Source: Paenarthrobacter nitroguajacolicus
GTDB taxonomy: Bacteria; Actinomycetota; Actinomycetes; Actinomycetales; Micrococcaceae
Direction of reading: 5' to 3'
Assembly (NCBI RefSeq): GCF_007786235.1
Contig: NZ_VNFK01000006.1
Location: 124,001 to 188,000, forward strand
DNA length: 64,000 nucleotides
Positions 8,313 through 17,611 of the stretch are shown here, in pieces. Positions within the stretch are counted from its first letter, which is position 1. Each line of letters starts with the position of its first letter. The translations under genes and the position numbers were made by a program. The notes beneath the pieces were generated by a model. It did not search any database. It had not been told where the DNA came from and saw nothing but the letters and a program-made list of their open reading frames with translations.

Positions 8313-10013
8313 CTAGCTGGTGGATTGGTGGACTACGCGGCCGCCGCTCAGGGTGAGGCTGACCCCTGTGTCCAGGAGCTTCTCGATTTCGTCATCGGCG
8401 GGCCATGGGTTGTTCAGCAGGCACAGGTCAGCTGCCCTGCCGGGTATCAGTGCGCCCTTGAAGTGCTCGGCGTGGTCCTGCCAGGCGGCGTCAACGGTCA
8501 TGGCGGCCAACGCCTGAAGGCCCGTGATCCGCTCCGGATCATGGTGCCTGCCCGGTACGGAACGGGTGGCCCGGCGGACGGCAGCCACTACGGTGCGTCG
8601 CCAGTCCGCGCTGGTCACGGGAGCGTCGGAGGCCAAGTTGAAACGGACGCCCGCTTCCAAGGCTGAATGCAGGGGTTGGTGGTGGGAGAATCTGTCCTCA
8701 CCGAGCACTTGGCGCATGATGTCACCTGCTTCTTGGCGGATCAGGGGGTTGGTGCTGTAACCAATGCCTCGGGACGCCATGGTGTTCAGCAGGCTGGAAT
8801 CGCTGAAGGCTCCGTGGATGACGTAGTGGCGATTCCCGGCCGAGGATGACGTCCCTCCGGATCCGCCGTCCGCTGCGATGATCGCCTCCACGGCCGCGGC
8901 GGTGGCAGCATCTCCCGTGGCGTGGACACCGGCCTGCAGACCGGCGTCATTGATGAGCTTCAGGATCTTGTTGAGTTCGGCCACCCGCCCTTCATCAGTG
9001 GCTCCTTGGATCACCAGGCTGCCGTGCGTGCACGCCGCGCCGTAGGGCTCGCTCATCCAGGCGGTGCCGCTGCGTGGAATCCCGTCCGCGAAAATCTTCA
9101 CGCCTGCGATCCTCAACTGCTCCGGATCGATGCCGCGATTCAGGTAGGTTCCTGCCAGCCCACTGCGGAGGCCGGCGTCGATGGCTTGGGCATTGGCTCC
9201 ACCGGTTCCCGCGAAGAGCATCAGGACGTTGATCCTCAACGTCAGCTCATCCGCAGCGGCGAGGTCGCCCAGCAACTCAAGTGCCGCCGTCGAGCCGGCC
9301 CCGTCCATGAGTCCCGCGCTGGCTGGCCCCAGACCAGGGTCGGTGAGGGACGTGATGCCAAGCGAGTGCAGCTGTTCCTGGAGGCTTAGCAGCGCGGGGC
9401 GCAGCGTCGCTGCGGGAACCGGCGGCATGGCCCGCGAGACGAGTTCCATGGCTCCGTCCTGGAGCAGGCCGATGGGACTGCCATCTACTGCCCTCACGAT
9501 CACCCCGCCGTCGACGTCCGGCGTTGCAGCGGTAATCCCCGCTCGGCGGAGCGCTTCCCGGTTGGCAAGGAGTTGATGGCCTGTGCTGTCGAATGCCACC
9601 ACGGGCGTGCCGGGCGCGCAATCCAGCAGATGCCCCTTCGCCGACCCCAGGACGGCCTCGTCCCAACCATGGGCACGAATCCAGCCGTCCTCCCCCACCT
9701 GCGCTGCCGAGACGACGTCGACGACGGCCGCCCAGTCCGGCGCCACTGCCGGGTCCAGGCGCACATACCCAAAGGCGGCCATGGCCGCCGACACGAAGTG
9801 CAGATGGGCGTCGTTGATGCCCGGTATGACGGCCCCACCCTCGGCATCGACCACACGCGTGTTCTGCCCGATCCACTGGCTCACTTCTTCTTGGCCAAGC
9901 CCCGCGATGCGGCCGTCCTTGACGGCGATGGCGTCTGCCATGCGGTCTGGCTGTGCCGGGTCCATGGTGTGGACCGAGGCATTCACAATCACCAGATCAG
10001 CGAAATCTTGCAT
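8313..10013 (-). CDS. YtcJ-like metal-dependent amidohydrolase
   Basis: A 566-residue amidohydrolase family 3 enzyme. The N-terminal beta sandwich leads to the first metal motif GINDAHLHF (His70 and His72), followed by HGWDE, GVHATGDAA, HYVIHGAF and a late Asp in NLASDAPV. Relatives include B. subtilis YtcJ and the N-substituted formamide deformylase NfdA of Arthrobacter pascens, so hydrolysis of a small amide is plausible. It is first in the importer-sulfatase operon, with a strong ribosome site (GAGGAGAACCG before the ATG), and divergent from a TetR regulator. It probably processes the imported compound or an intermediate; the real substrate is unknown. Confidence 0.8.
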   Translation of the reverse strand: MQDFADLVIVNASVHTMDPAQPDRMADAIAVKDGRIAGLGQEEVSQWIGQNTRVVDAEGGAVIPGINDAHLHFVSAAMAAFGYVRLDPAVAPDWAAVVDVVSAAQVGEDGWIRAHGWDEAVLGSAKGHLLDCAPGTPVVAFDSTGHQLLANREALRRAGITAATPDVDGGVIVRAVDGSPIGLLQDGAMELVSRAMPPVPAATLRPALLSLQEQLHSLGITSLTDPGLGPASAGLMDGAGSTAALELLGDLAAADELTLRINVLMLFAGTGGANAQAIDAGLRSGLAGTYLNRGIDPEQLRIAGVKIFADGIPRSGTAWMSEPYGAACTHGSLVIQGATDEGRVAELNKILKLINDAGLQAGVHATGDAATAAAVEAIIAADGGSGGTSSSAGNRHYVIHGAFSDSSLLNTMASRGIGYSTNPLIRQEAGDIMRQVLGEDRFSHHQPLHSALEAGVRFNLASDAPVTSADWRRTVVAAVRRATRSVPGRHHDPERITGLQALAAMTVDAAWQDHAEHFKGALIPGRAADLCLLNNPWPADDEIEKLLDTGVSLTLSGGRVVHQSTS

Positions 10014-10032
10014 CGGTTCTCCTCAGGTCACC

Positions 10033-10049
10033 GCATCAAAATGTGATGC
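10033..10049. promoter_or_regulatory. Candidate TetR operator upstream of the amidohydrolase operon
   Basis: GCATCA-AAATG-TGATGC is a perfect 6-bp inverted repeat 20 nt from the amidohydrolase start, inside the 233-bp gap shared with the divergent TetR gene. The same gap holds TGAC-TGG-GTCA (10082-10092) and three spaced TTGAC elements (10079-10106). Any of these could be the operator; the first is the most symmetric. Confidence 0.4.
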
Positions 10050-10246
10050 AGACAACGTTCTTCCAAGAAGTATGTCGCTTGACTGGGTCACTTGACTAGG
10101 TTTTGACGTAAAATTTCTTCCAGAGGACTTTTCCGCCTTCACGGCACGGCCAAAAGGCCGTCACGGCGGATAGCACCTACGATCGATGAGACCCTTGGTT
10201 CGGTGAAGCCGATCACGGGTGGAATGACCATGAGGAAGGTGAACGG

Positions 10247-10858
10247 ATGGCCAGGGTTCCCGCCGAAGAAAGGCGGCTGCAGTTCGTCGAAGCGGCAGCC
10301 AGGGTGATCGCACAGGATGGACTCGCCTCGGCTACGACCCGCCGAATCGCCAGTGAAGCCGACGCTCCCCTTGCGGCTTTGCACTACTGCTTCCGCAGCA
10401 AGGACGAGCTCCTCGAAGAGGTGTACAACTTCCTCAGCCGGGACTATGCCAAGGCACTCGAACCCGTGGACGACCCGGGCATGGGGTTGCGCCACATGGT
10501 GGGTGCCCACGCCCGACGCATCTGGAGCCGTATGCTGGAGAATCCTCACGAGCAGGTCACCACGTTCGAACTCTTGCTCCGGCGCTTCCGTGTGGAAGCC
10601 GAAGACCAGCCGCAGGCATTGCTGATGAACCGCTCCATGTACGACGGTTGGGTCAGTTCAACACTGGAATTATTCCGCGGAGCAGCTCAGGCCGCCGGCG
10701 AACCCGTCCCCGCGAACCTGGCAGACATCACCCGTTTGTTCATTTCGGGGATCGACGGCATCAGCATGCAACATTTGGCCGACCCCGACGAGGAACGGTC
10801 CATGCGATTGGTGGAACTCATGGCCTTGTCCCTCGCCGGAGCGCTTGACTACGCCTGA
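10247..10858 (+). CDS. TetR-family transcriptional regulator
   Basis: A 203-residue regulator. The N-terminal helix-turn-helix is at about 8-54, with the recognition segment ATTRRIASEADAPLAALHYCF. The C-terminal helical domain would bind an inducer. The start is the ATG at 10247, with GAGGAAGGTG upstream. It is divergent from the amidohydrolase/ABC/sulfatase operon and is therefore its likely repressor. Its stop overlaps the end of the converging MFS gene by 10 bp, so it may also influence that gene. The ligand is not predictable. Confidence 0.85.
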   Translation: MARVPAEERRLQFVEAAARVIAQDGLASATTRRIASEADAPLAALHYCFRSKDELLEEVYNFLSRDYAKALEPVDDPGMGLRHMVGAHARRIWSRMLENPHEQVTTFELLLRRFRVEAEDQPQALLMNRSMYDGWVSSTLELFRGAAQAAGEPVPANLADITRLFISGIDGISMQHLADPDEERSMRLVELMALSLAGALDYA

Positions 10859-12210
10859 GGCCGGCGCTTCATCACCAGGGACGTGACAACCCCCAGCAGC
10901 AACAGGCCGGCAGCGGCGGCCATGGAAACCACGAACGCCGCACCCGGGCCCTGTGTTTCGGCCAACTGTCCAGCCAAGTAGGAGCCCAAGGCCGTTCCGG
11001 CCACGATGCCACTGGCAAGGGCCGTCATCACCGTCGCCATCCGGCCTGCCGGTGCAACAACGCCACCAATGCTGAAGACCGTGACCATCACCGGACCCAC
11101 CGGAATGCCGAGTACCAGCAACACAAAGATCATCGGCCAAATGCCCGCAGGAAGAAGCAGAAGCAAGGACAAAACCGACATCGCCAGCGCGGCCACAACC
11201 CACCGCGAGGCCAAGCTGAAGCGCTGCGGCCAGAAAGCCACAGACAACGCCGCCACCGCCGAGCTGAGGCCCATCACCGCATACAGCAGCCCGGCGATCT
11301 CAGCCGTCGCGTACTCAGCGGAGAAAGCGCTCAAGGCGTTCTGCGTGGCACCGAAGAAGGTGCCCATGCACACCATCGCCACCACCGGCACGGCCACTAC
11401 GGCACCGGCCCATCGGCTGCGACGCGGCGGGGTTGTCTGCGTGACTTGGTCACCGGAAACCACGACGACGGCCGTCGCCTTCCGTGGCGCCGGCACCACG
11501 GCTTGCTGACTGGGGTGGACAGCAAACGCGGGGACCAAGGTGATGGTCATGACAGCAGCAAGCGCGAGCGGCAACCACGGTGCCACCATGCTGGCCAACA
11601 CGCCCACCAAGGCCGGGCCAAGAACAAAGGTGACCTCGTCCGCAGTGCCCTCGTAGGACAGGGCGGTGTCCAGGTCCGCCCGGTTGGCGGCGACGCTCTT
11701 GCTGCCGCCAGGGCCGCTCGGAGAAAGGTTACGGGTGGTCAACGCCATCCAGCGCACGCGCGCCATGGGACCAACTTGGGGACAGCTGGCGCCGGCGAGG
11801 AAGGCTGCGATGAGGACGCCTGTGGCATCGGCCACTGAACTGTAGCCGGGAGTTACATAGGCCGCGGCCAGGAGTCCGGCAACAGCCAGGGTATTGATGA
11901 CGGCGGCAACGAGCAGGACGATGCGCTGCCCTGCGCGATCAGCCAACGAGCCAAGGACGGGGGCGCCCAAAGCCGAGCCAATGCCGACCGCTCCGGCAGC
12001 CATGCCGCCGATTGCATACGAATGGCTGACCGCAGTCACCAGCGTCAGGGTGCCAACGGTCAACATGGCCAGGGGAAGCCGGGCAAAGAGGCCCAGCGGC
12101 AGGAACCCAGGTCCCGCCAGTTCCGGAAGGCGTGCGAAACGGCCTGGCAGGCGTGATGAGCGCGTAGGCGCCGATGACAAAGGCTGGGAGGCCACAGAAG
12201 ATTTTTCCAT
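10849..12210 (-). CDS. MFS transporter
   Basis: A 453-residue major facilitator with about 12 helices. The loop 2-3 motif is GSLADRAGQRIVLL at about 86-99, and the central cytoplasmic loop is at about 215-235. It resembles the efflux-type MFS proteins annotated as sugar- or drug-efflux permeases in actinobacteria. The N-terminal 30 residues are basic and Ser/Arg-rich. It converges on, and overlaps, the TetR gene by 10 bp. The substrate is unknown. Confidence 0.8.
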   Translation of the reverse strand: MEKSSVASQPLSSAPTRSSRLPGRFARLPELAGPGFLPLGLFARLPLAMLTVGTLTLVTAVSHSYAIGGMAAGAVGIGSALGAPVLGSLADRAGQRIVLLVAAVINTLAVAGLLAAAYVTPGYSSVADATGVLIAAFLAGASCPQVGPMARVRWMALTTRNLSPSGPGGSKSVAANRADLDTALSYEGTADEVTFVLGPALVGVLASMVAPWLPLALAAVMTITLVPAFAVHPSQQAVVPAPRKATAVVVVSGDQVTQTTPPRRSRWAGAVVAVPVVAMVCMGTFFGATQNALSAFSAEYATAEIAGLLYAVMGLSSAVAALSVAFWPQRFSLASRWVVAALAMSVLSLLLLLPAGIWPMIFVLLVLGIPVGPVMVTVFSIGGVVAPAGRMATVMTALASGIVAGTALGSYLAGQLAETQGPGAAFVVSMAAAAGLLLLGVVTSLVMKRRPQA

Positions 12211-12232
12211 TAATCCGGGTTCGCTAAAGAGT

Positions 12233-12258
12233 GCGCATCGTCCCTCCTCCCGATGCGC
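12233..12258. terminator. Hairpin between sbcC and the MFS gene
   Basis: GCGCATCG (12233-12240) pairs perfectly with CGATGCGC (12251-12258) across a 10-nt pyrimidine-rich loop. It lies between the sbcC stop and the MFS start on the same strand, so it could end sbcDC transcription or act as an operator. There is no U-run. Confidence 0.35.
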
Positions 12259-12296
12259 GCGACCCGGTGTAACGGGTTAAGTCTATCGGATACCTG

Positions 12297-15200
12297 TCAG
12301 ACCGGAACTGCTTCGGCAATCCGCACGCTGGAACCGTGCCGTCCTTTGACCACTTGAAGCTGATTGGTGATGCGTTGCTTCATCTCCGCAACGTGACTGA
12401 CCAATCCCACTACCCTGCCGCCGTCGCGCAGACCTTCCAAGGCGTCCATCACTTGCTCCAGCGCTTGATCATCCAGGCTGCCGAAGCCTTCATCGACGAA
12501 CAAGGTCTCGATGTCGACTCCTCCCGCTTCCTGCTGGACAACATCAGCCAGGCCGAGGGCCAGGGCCAACGAGGCCATGAAGGATTCGCCGCCGGACAGG
12601 GTGGACGTGTCGCGTCGTTGGCCGGTCCACTCATCCACCACTTCCAGGCCAAGCCCGGACTTCTGGTTCCGTGCCGCCCTGGCGTCGGTGTGTTGCAGCG
12701 TATAGCGGCCGTCGCTCATGGCAACGAGCCTTTCCGAGGCTGCGAGGGCCACTTGTTCCAAACGGGCCGCCAGCACATAGGCATTCAGGCTCATCCGGTA
12801 GTTGTTGTCCCCGGCACCCCGAACAGTGTCAGCCAGTTCAGCCAGGACACGAGCCCGCTTCCGCGGCTCCCTGCCGGCCTGGGCCAAGGTGTTGTACTCG
12901 TCACGGAACCGGACAACAGCCGCCGCCGACTTGCCGGCCAGCGCCGCCGCCAAAGCCGCGGACCTCGCCGTGTCCGCAGCACTGGCCGCGTGAAGCTTCG
13001 CCTCCGCGAGTTCAGGCTCGGGCAATGGAAGTTCGCCGATGTGCACTTCCTTGGCTGCCAGAACCAGGTCCTCGCTGGCAAACAGCTCGTCCAGCCGAGC
13101 CGTCTCAGTGTCGAAATCAGCCACGTCTTTTTCCAGGCCCACCACATCGGCGGGTGGAAGGAGTTCCCTGCGTGCTTCCTCGGCCGAGCCGAACCCGGAG
13201 TCAGGCAAGGCGTTCTCGAGGGAAACGGCGGCGTCGGCCTGGGCCTGCCCTGCCCGCTCGACTTCCCGGTCAGCATCAGCTGCCGATTGGAGGAGCACGC
13301 GCTCGGCGGAGAGGGCGTCCAAACGTTCACGCAGGCTCCGGAAATCTTCCCGTAAACCTGCCAGGTCTGCTTCAAGGGCGTCATGCTGCTCCTGCAGGTG
13401 AAGGACTGCCGATGACGCCCGGGCAGCTGCGCCGGTGTCCTCTGCGTGTTGCTCCTGCACTTGAGCGAGCCTCTTGGTAATGACCTCCAGCTTGCTCCGA
13501 AGCTGGTCCAAGGTCCGGGATGCCTTCTTCGCAGCCGAGGTGGCCGTTTGGGCGGACACCAGACGCGCCTCAGCCTCTGCAGCATCCAGGGTGCCTCCCT
13601 GGGCCGCCAGTCCGGCAAGGACTTGGGCTGCCACAGACACTTGCTCAGCAAGGATCCCCAGAGCTTTCTCGCTGGCGTCGAACCGTTCCCTGGCTTCTTC
13701 CTCTTCCTGAGCCAAGGACAGGGCTGACCGTACAGCAGCGGCGGGGTGGGGGTGCTCCACGCTCCCGCACACAGCGCACGGCTGACCGCTCTCCAACGCC
13801 GCCGCCAACTCCCCCGCCGCGTTGGCCAGGCGGAGCTCGCGGATGTCCAGCCAGTCCTGCCGGTGGTCCTGGGACGTGGCGCGGGCGTGGAGGTGCTTCG
13901 CGGAGATCATTTCCAACTCATTGGCTGCCATGGCGTGGCGGGAAACGATGCCCACCAGCTCGGCAGCTGCAGCCGTTTCGCGTTCGAGTTCGGCGAGCCC
14001 ATCGGCTACCGGTTCCAGGGGTTCGATCAGGCCGCTCACAGCTGACGTTTCTTCGCGCAGCTGTTCCAAGGTGGCCACCGCCTCCTCCGCGGATGCTTCA
14101 TGGCGTGCCAGTTCGCCACGCTTGGCGGCAAGGCGGGCAGCGATGTCCTCCAGGCGCTGTTCGTCAGGAAGACGTGCCTCAAGAACCGCATACGTGGCTT
14201 TGAGGCCTTCAAGGGATGTGGTGGGGGTTGCCGCGTCCAAGCCTGCCGCTTCGAGCCTCCCCCGGATTTCCTCAACCTGGGCAACGGCCTCGCGGTACTT
14301 GCGTACGGAGGAGTCGACGGCGTCAAGCTGGCCGCTCAGGACAGAAGCCCGGCGATGCCTCCCCAGCTTGTCTTTGTTTTCGAGTGCCCGCGGCGCGGCC
14401 AGTTCAAGGAGGACGCGCCTCTGCATTGCGGCTCCGAGCCGACCATGCCGCAAGGATTTTTCCTGGGCTTGTTGCAGCTGTTCAGCAAGGCGCGAGGACA
14501 GGGACTCTGCGTGGCTTGCCTCGTCTTTCCTCCGCATCCATTCAGCGTTCACCATGGCTTCCATCTGGGCCAGCCATGACTCAGGCTCCTCGGCGGCAGT
14601 GGTTCCAGCACCCGTATTTCCAGCAGTAGTGCCACCGGCTTCCGACTCGGCACCGTCGAGCCCCAGCTGCTCGCATTCTGCAGCAACCCGGTCAAGCAAC
14701 ATCTTCAGTTCCGTCGCGTTCTCCTGCACGGCACGGGCGGCTTCCGCAGCCTGACGCGCGATCTGGCGCTCGACGGCTTCGAAGCGTTGCGTGCCGAAGA
14801 GCTTCTGCAGGAGTTCCAGGCGATCGTTGGCCTTGGATCGAAGGAACGCAGCAAAGTCACCCTGGGGAAGCATCACCACGCGGGTGAACTGCTCCCTGTC
14901 CATTCCCAAGACGTCCGAGAGTTCCGCGCCAACCTCGTCATTCCTTGAGGATTTCTCCTCCCAGCTCCCAGCGTTCCATTCCCGAAGGAGGGTCTTGGCT
15001 TGCTGGGTGGTGAACCCCTTCCGGCCCCGCGCACTCGGGCGTTCCCAGGCAGGCGACCGCGTCACTTCGAAACGTCGGCCGCGAGCCGAGAATTCACAAA
15101 CGACGCGTGGTTCGGCCGAGGGTGCGGCGTGATCGCTGCGAAGCCGCTTTCCTTCCTGGCGTGCGCCTGGCACGGCTCCATATAAGGCAAAGCAGATGGC

Positions 15201-15338
15201 ATCAAGGATGCTGGTCTTACCTGCTCCCGTGGCGCCGTTGAGGAGGAAGAGTCCCTGCGCCCCCAAGTGATCGAAGTCGATGTGCTGGGCAGAGGCGAAC
15301 GGGCCGAAAGCTTCGATTTCCAGGCGATGGATTCTCAC
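12297..15338 (-). CDS. sbcC: Exonuclease SbcCD subunit SbcC
   Basis: A 1013-residue SMC/Rad50-type ATPase. Walker A NGATGAGKTS is at 34-43. Two long coiled-coil arms flank a zinc hook CAVC at about 520-523. The C-terminal half has the ABC signature LSGGES at about 912 and Walker B FVDEGFGSLD at about 946. With SbcD it cleaves DNA hairpins and protein-blocked ends at the fork. The GTG start at 15336-15338 overlaps the sbcD stop (GTGA), so the two subunits are translationally coupled. All nucleotide-binding motifs are intact. Confidence 0.95.
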   Translation of the reverse strand: MRIHRLEIEAFGPFASAQHIDFDHLGAQGLFLLNGATGAGKTSILDAICFALYGAVPGARQEGKRLRSDHAAPSAEPRVVCEFSARGRRFEVTRSPAWERPSARGRKGFTTQQAKTLLREWNAGSWEEKSSRNDEVGAELSDVLGMDREQFTRVVMLPQGDFAAFLRSKANDRLELLQKLFGTQRFEAVERQIARQAAEAARAVQENATELKMLLDRVAAECEQLGLDGAESEAGGTTAGNTGAGTTAAEEPESWLAQMEAMVNAEWMRRKDEASHAESLSSRLAEQLQQAQEKSLRHGRLGAAMQRRVLLELAAPRALENKDKLGRHRRASVLSGQLDAVDSSVRKYREAVAQVEEIRGRLEAAGLDAATPTTSLEGLKATYAVLEARLPDEQRLEDIAARLAAKRGELARHEASAEEAVATLEQLREETSAVSGLIEPLEPVADGLAELERETAAAAELVGIVSRHAMAANELEMISAKHLHARATSQDHRQDWLDIRELRLANAAGELAAALESGQPCAVCGSVEHPHPAAAVRSALSLAQEEEEARERFDASEKALGILAEQVSVAAQVLAGLAAQGGTLDAAEAEARLVSAQTATSAAKKASRTLDQLRSKLEVITKRLAQVQEQHAEDTGAAARASSAVLHLQEQHDALEADLAGLREDFRSLRERLDALSAERVLLQSAADADREVERAGQAQADAAVSLENALPDSGFGSAEEARRELLPPADVVGLEKDVADFDTETARLDELFASEDLVLAAKEVHIGELPLPEPELAEAKLHAASAADTARSAALAAALAGKSAAAVVRFRDEYNTLAQAGREPRKRARVLAELADTVRGAGDNNYRMSLNAYVLAARLEQVALAASERLVAMSDGRYTLQHTDARAARNQKSGLGLEVVDEWTGQRRDTSTLSGGESFMASLALALGLADVVQQEAGGVDIETLFVDEGFGSLDDQALEQVMDALEGLRDGGRVVGLVSHVAEMKQRITNQLQVVKGRHGSSVRIAEAVPV

Positions 15339-16510
15339 AGTTCCGCCTCCTCCAAGCGAACGGCTTCGAGAGCTTCCCGAAGCGCGGCCTCTTCGGCGTC
15401 CCCGGCGCTACGGTCCCGGACATGCTCCAGAAAGCCGCAGCAGACTTCAAGATCGTCCCGGGCCTCGGCGAGGCGATCACTGTAGCTCGTCGTGGTCCGG
15501 GTCCCGGCACCTTCAGGATCGAAGGCAAGGACCAGGGTGTCCGGGAAGCGTACCCTCAGTTGTTCCATGGCTTGGTTGGGCCGCTGTGCATCAGTAAGCG
15601 TGACCTGGCAGTAGGCCTCTTCCGCCCAGGCGTACTGGTCGGATCCCAGGAGGTCGTCCAGCGTGCCGCGCAGCACGGCGAGGTTTTTGGGCGCTTCCCA
15701 CACCACTTCCCGGACGTCGATCTCGCCGGCTGTACTGATGTCCACCAGCCAAGCGCCCTTGAGGTGCTTGGCTTCGGAAAAGGAATAGGCCAGCGGCGAG
15801 CCTGAGTAACGGACGTTGGCGGCCAATTGCTGACGGCCGTGAAGGTGGCCCAACGCCGTATAAGTGAAGCCGTCAAAGAGATCCAGGGGCACGGCACCGA
15901 GCCCTCCGATACTGAGGTCCCGCTCGCTCTCCGACGTGATGCCTCCGCTGGCAAAGGTGTGTGCCAGGACCACCGGATGAACCGGCCCGGCTTCGCGGCG
16001 GTGCTCAACATCGCGCCTGATCCGCTCCACGGCTTCCTGCGTGACATCGAAGTGGCTTGCGTTGTCCACGCCCAGCCGCTCTGCCACCAGCCTGGGCTCC
16101 AGATACGGAACGCCATAGATGGCCACGTTGCCTTGCTTCTCCCCTTCCACTCCAAAGGGAAAAACCACTGGCACGTCCAGATCCTCCACGCGCGTGCGCA
16201 AGTGCACTCCCCCGCGCTCCAGCAGGCGGGAAGCGAAACCCAACCTGATGGCGGAATCGTGGTTACCGCTGGTAAGCACCACGCCCGCGCCGGCCTGGGT
16301 AAGGCGCACGAGGGCATCGTCCAGCAGTTTGACGACGTCCAAGCCCGGCAGGGCACGATCGTAAACGTCGCCCGCAATCAGGACGACGTCCACCGAGTTG
16401 GCTTCGACGAACGCCACCAACTGGTCCACAAAGTTGCGTTGGGCTTCGAGCATGCCAACGCCGTGGAATGATCGGCCCAGATGCCAATCGGATGTGTGGA
16501 GTAACCGCAT
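15335..16510 (-). CDS. sbcD: Exonuclease SbcCD subunit SbcD
   Basis: A 391-residue Mre11-type metallophosphoesterase nuclease. It carries the phosphoesterase motifs TSDWHLGR (Asp8, His10), AGDVYDR at about 46-52 and SGNHDS at about 80-85. The C-terminal cap domain contacts SbcC. It is the first gene of the sbcDC operon and overlaps sbcC by 4 bp. No Shine-Dalgarno precedes the ATG; a TAGCTT hexamer ends 6 nt upstream, consistent with a leaderless transcript. Confidence 0.95.
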   Translation of the reverse strand: MRLLHTSDWHLGRSFHGVGMLEAQRNFVDQLVAFVEANSVDVVLIAGDVYDRALPGLDVVKLLDDALVRLTQAGAGVVLTSGNHDSAIRLGFASRLLERGGVHLRTRVEDLDVPVVFPFGVEGEKQGNVAIYGVPYLEPRLVAERLGVDNASHFDVTQEAVERIRRDVEHRREAGPVHPVVLAHTFASGGITSESERDLSIGGLGAVPLDLFDGFTYTALGHLHGRQQLAANVRYSGSPLAYSFSEAKHLKGAWLVDISTAGEIDVREVVWEAPKNLAVLRGTLDDLLGSDQYAWAEEAYCQVTLTDAQRPNQAMEQLRVRFPDTLVLAFDPEGAGTRTTTSYSDRLAEARDDLEVCCGFLEHVRDRSAGDAEEAALREALEAVRLEEAEL

Positions 16511-16522
16511 AATTCCAAGCTA
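16511..16522 (-). promoter_or_regulatory. Putative leaderless promoter -10 of sbcD
   Basis: On the minus strand TAGCTT is followed by exactly six bases and then the sbcD ATG. Transcription would start at or next to the start codon. No -35 consensus is apparent. Confidence 0.45.
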
Positions 16523-16581
16523 ACCGGGGTCACCGACAATAAAGCGCAGACAAGCCGCCCGGCGTCGATCCTGGCCGGCTG

Positions 16582-17505
16582 CTAGCCCTTCTTGCCGTCG
16601 AAAAAGTCGCGTGCGTCATCTTTGGCGGGCGCAGCCGGAGCAGGCAACACGGCCTCGGCTTTTGGCGATGCGTCCTTGGCGTCAATGTCCTCCGGCAGGT
16701 CATCGGCGTCATCGAAAGCATCGTTGACGCCATCGCTGCTGCCCGGAAGGTCGCCTGTTTCGGAGTCGTTGGTGGAGGAAAGGCCACGGAATCCCCGGAA
16801 AGCGAGTCCGGCAAGTGCGGCACCCATCAACGGGGCCACCCAGAAGAGCCACAATCCATCCAACGCCCATGACGGGCTGAAGAAGGCCTGGGCGGTTGCG
16901 CGCGCGGGGTTGAAGGGAAGGTTACCCAGGACCTGTCCGAACTGGAGCAACACGGCAACTGACAGTCCTACTGCGAAAGGAGCCAAGGCCGGAATGGCTC
17001 GGCGACCCGCCGTCGCACCCAGGAACACGGCAACGAGCAGGGCTGAACCCACCACCTCGACCAGGAGGACGCCTGCCAATTGCGTCTGGGCCGCTGCATG
17101 CTCGCCGTACCCCGGCGCCACGGACCCAAAGGCCGCCCGCGCGTCCGTGAGGACAGGTACGGTCAGCACCACAAAGTAGACCAAGGCCGCGGCCACCACA
17201 CTGCCGATAACCTGCGCCGCGATGTAGGCCAGGGCAGCGACGGCCCGAATACGGCCCGCGATCAGGTTGCCCAAGGTGATCACCGGGTTGAAGTGCCCTC
17301 CGGAGACGTAGCCGAAGGCCAGCATGGCCACTGTCACCGTCAGGCCCGTTGCCAAGGCTGCCGGCAGTGGCGCACCCGAGGGGTTGGAGAAGATGGCCAC
17401 ACCCACAGCTACCACCACAACGAACATCGATCCCAGCGCTTCAGCCGACAACCGTGCAATGAGCCCCGGTTGTGGATCGGAAGTGGCCTGCACAGGTGTG
17501 GTCAT
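16582..17505 (-). CDS. Aquaporin (MIP family channel)
   Basis: A 307-residue channel with six predicted helices. The first NPA box is changed to NPV (GGHFNPV, 73-75) and the second is canonical NPAR (199-202). The usual aquaporin length is about 230-250 residues; here a hydrophilic acidic Pro/Ala tail extends from about 245 to 307 and is probably cytoplasmic. It should conduct water or small solutes, and the NPV variant does not decide between aquaporin and glycerol-facilitator. It is a single gene with the start at 17505, and the flanking genes do not suggest a partner. Confidence 0.85.
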   Translation of the reverse strand: MTTPVQATSDPQPGLIARLSAEALGSMFVVVVAVGVAIFSNPSGAPLPAALATGLTVTVAMLAFGYVSGGHFNPVITLGNLIAGRIRAVAALAYIAAQVIGSVVAAALVYFVVLTVPVLTDARAAFGSVAPGYGEHAAAQTQLAGVLLVEVVGSALLVAVFLGATAGRRAIPALAPFAVGLSVAVLLQFGQVLGNLPFNPARATAQAFFSPSWALDGLWLFWVAPLMGAALAGLAFRGFRGLSSTNDSETGDLPGSSDGVNDAFDDADDLPEDIDAKDASPKAEAVLPAPAAPAKDDARDFFDGKKG

Positions 17506-17561
17506 GTCGAATGAGTCCTAACGGTTGGTTGAAGCCGGCGGCACAGCGCGCTGCACTTTGT

Positions 17562-17611
17562 TGAGCTCTGGGGTGAGCTCTCGGGATGAGCTCTGGGGTG
17601 AGCTCTGCGGA
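17562..17611. repeat. Short tandem repeat of TGAGCTCT units
   Basis: Four TGAGCTCT cores occur in 50 bp as two near-identical 25-bp units (17562-17586 and 17587-17611). Within each unit the cores are 12 bp apart. Each core contains the palindrome GAGCTC. The array lies in the 182-bp gap between a DUF202 gene and the aquaporin on the same strand. No hairpin terminator with a U-run was seen in the gap. Confidence 0.7.

Noticed and set aside
17562..17611. TGAGCTCT array considered as a CRISPR fragment
   Set aside because: The units are only 12-25 bp with no variable spacers and no cas genes nearby.
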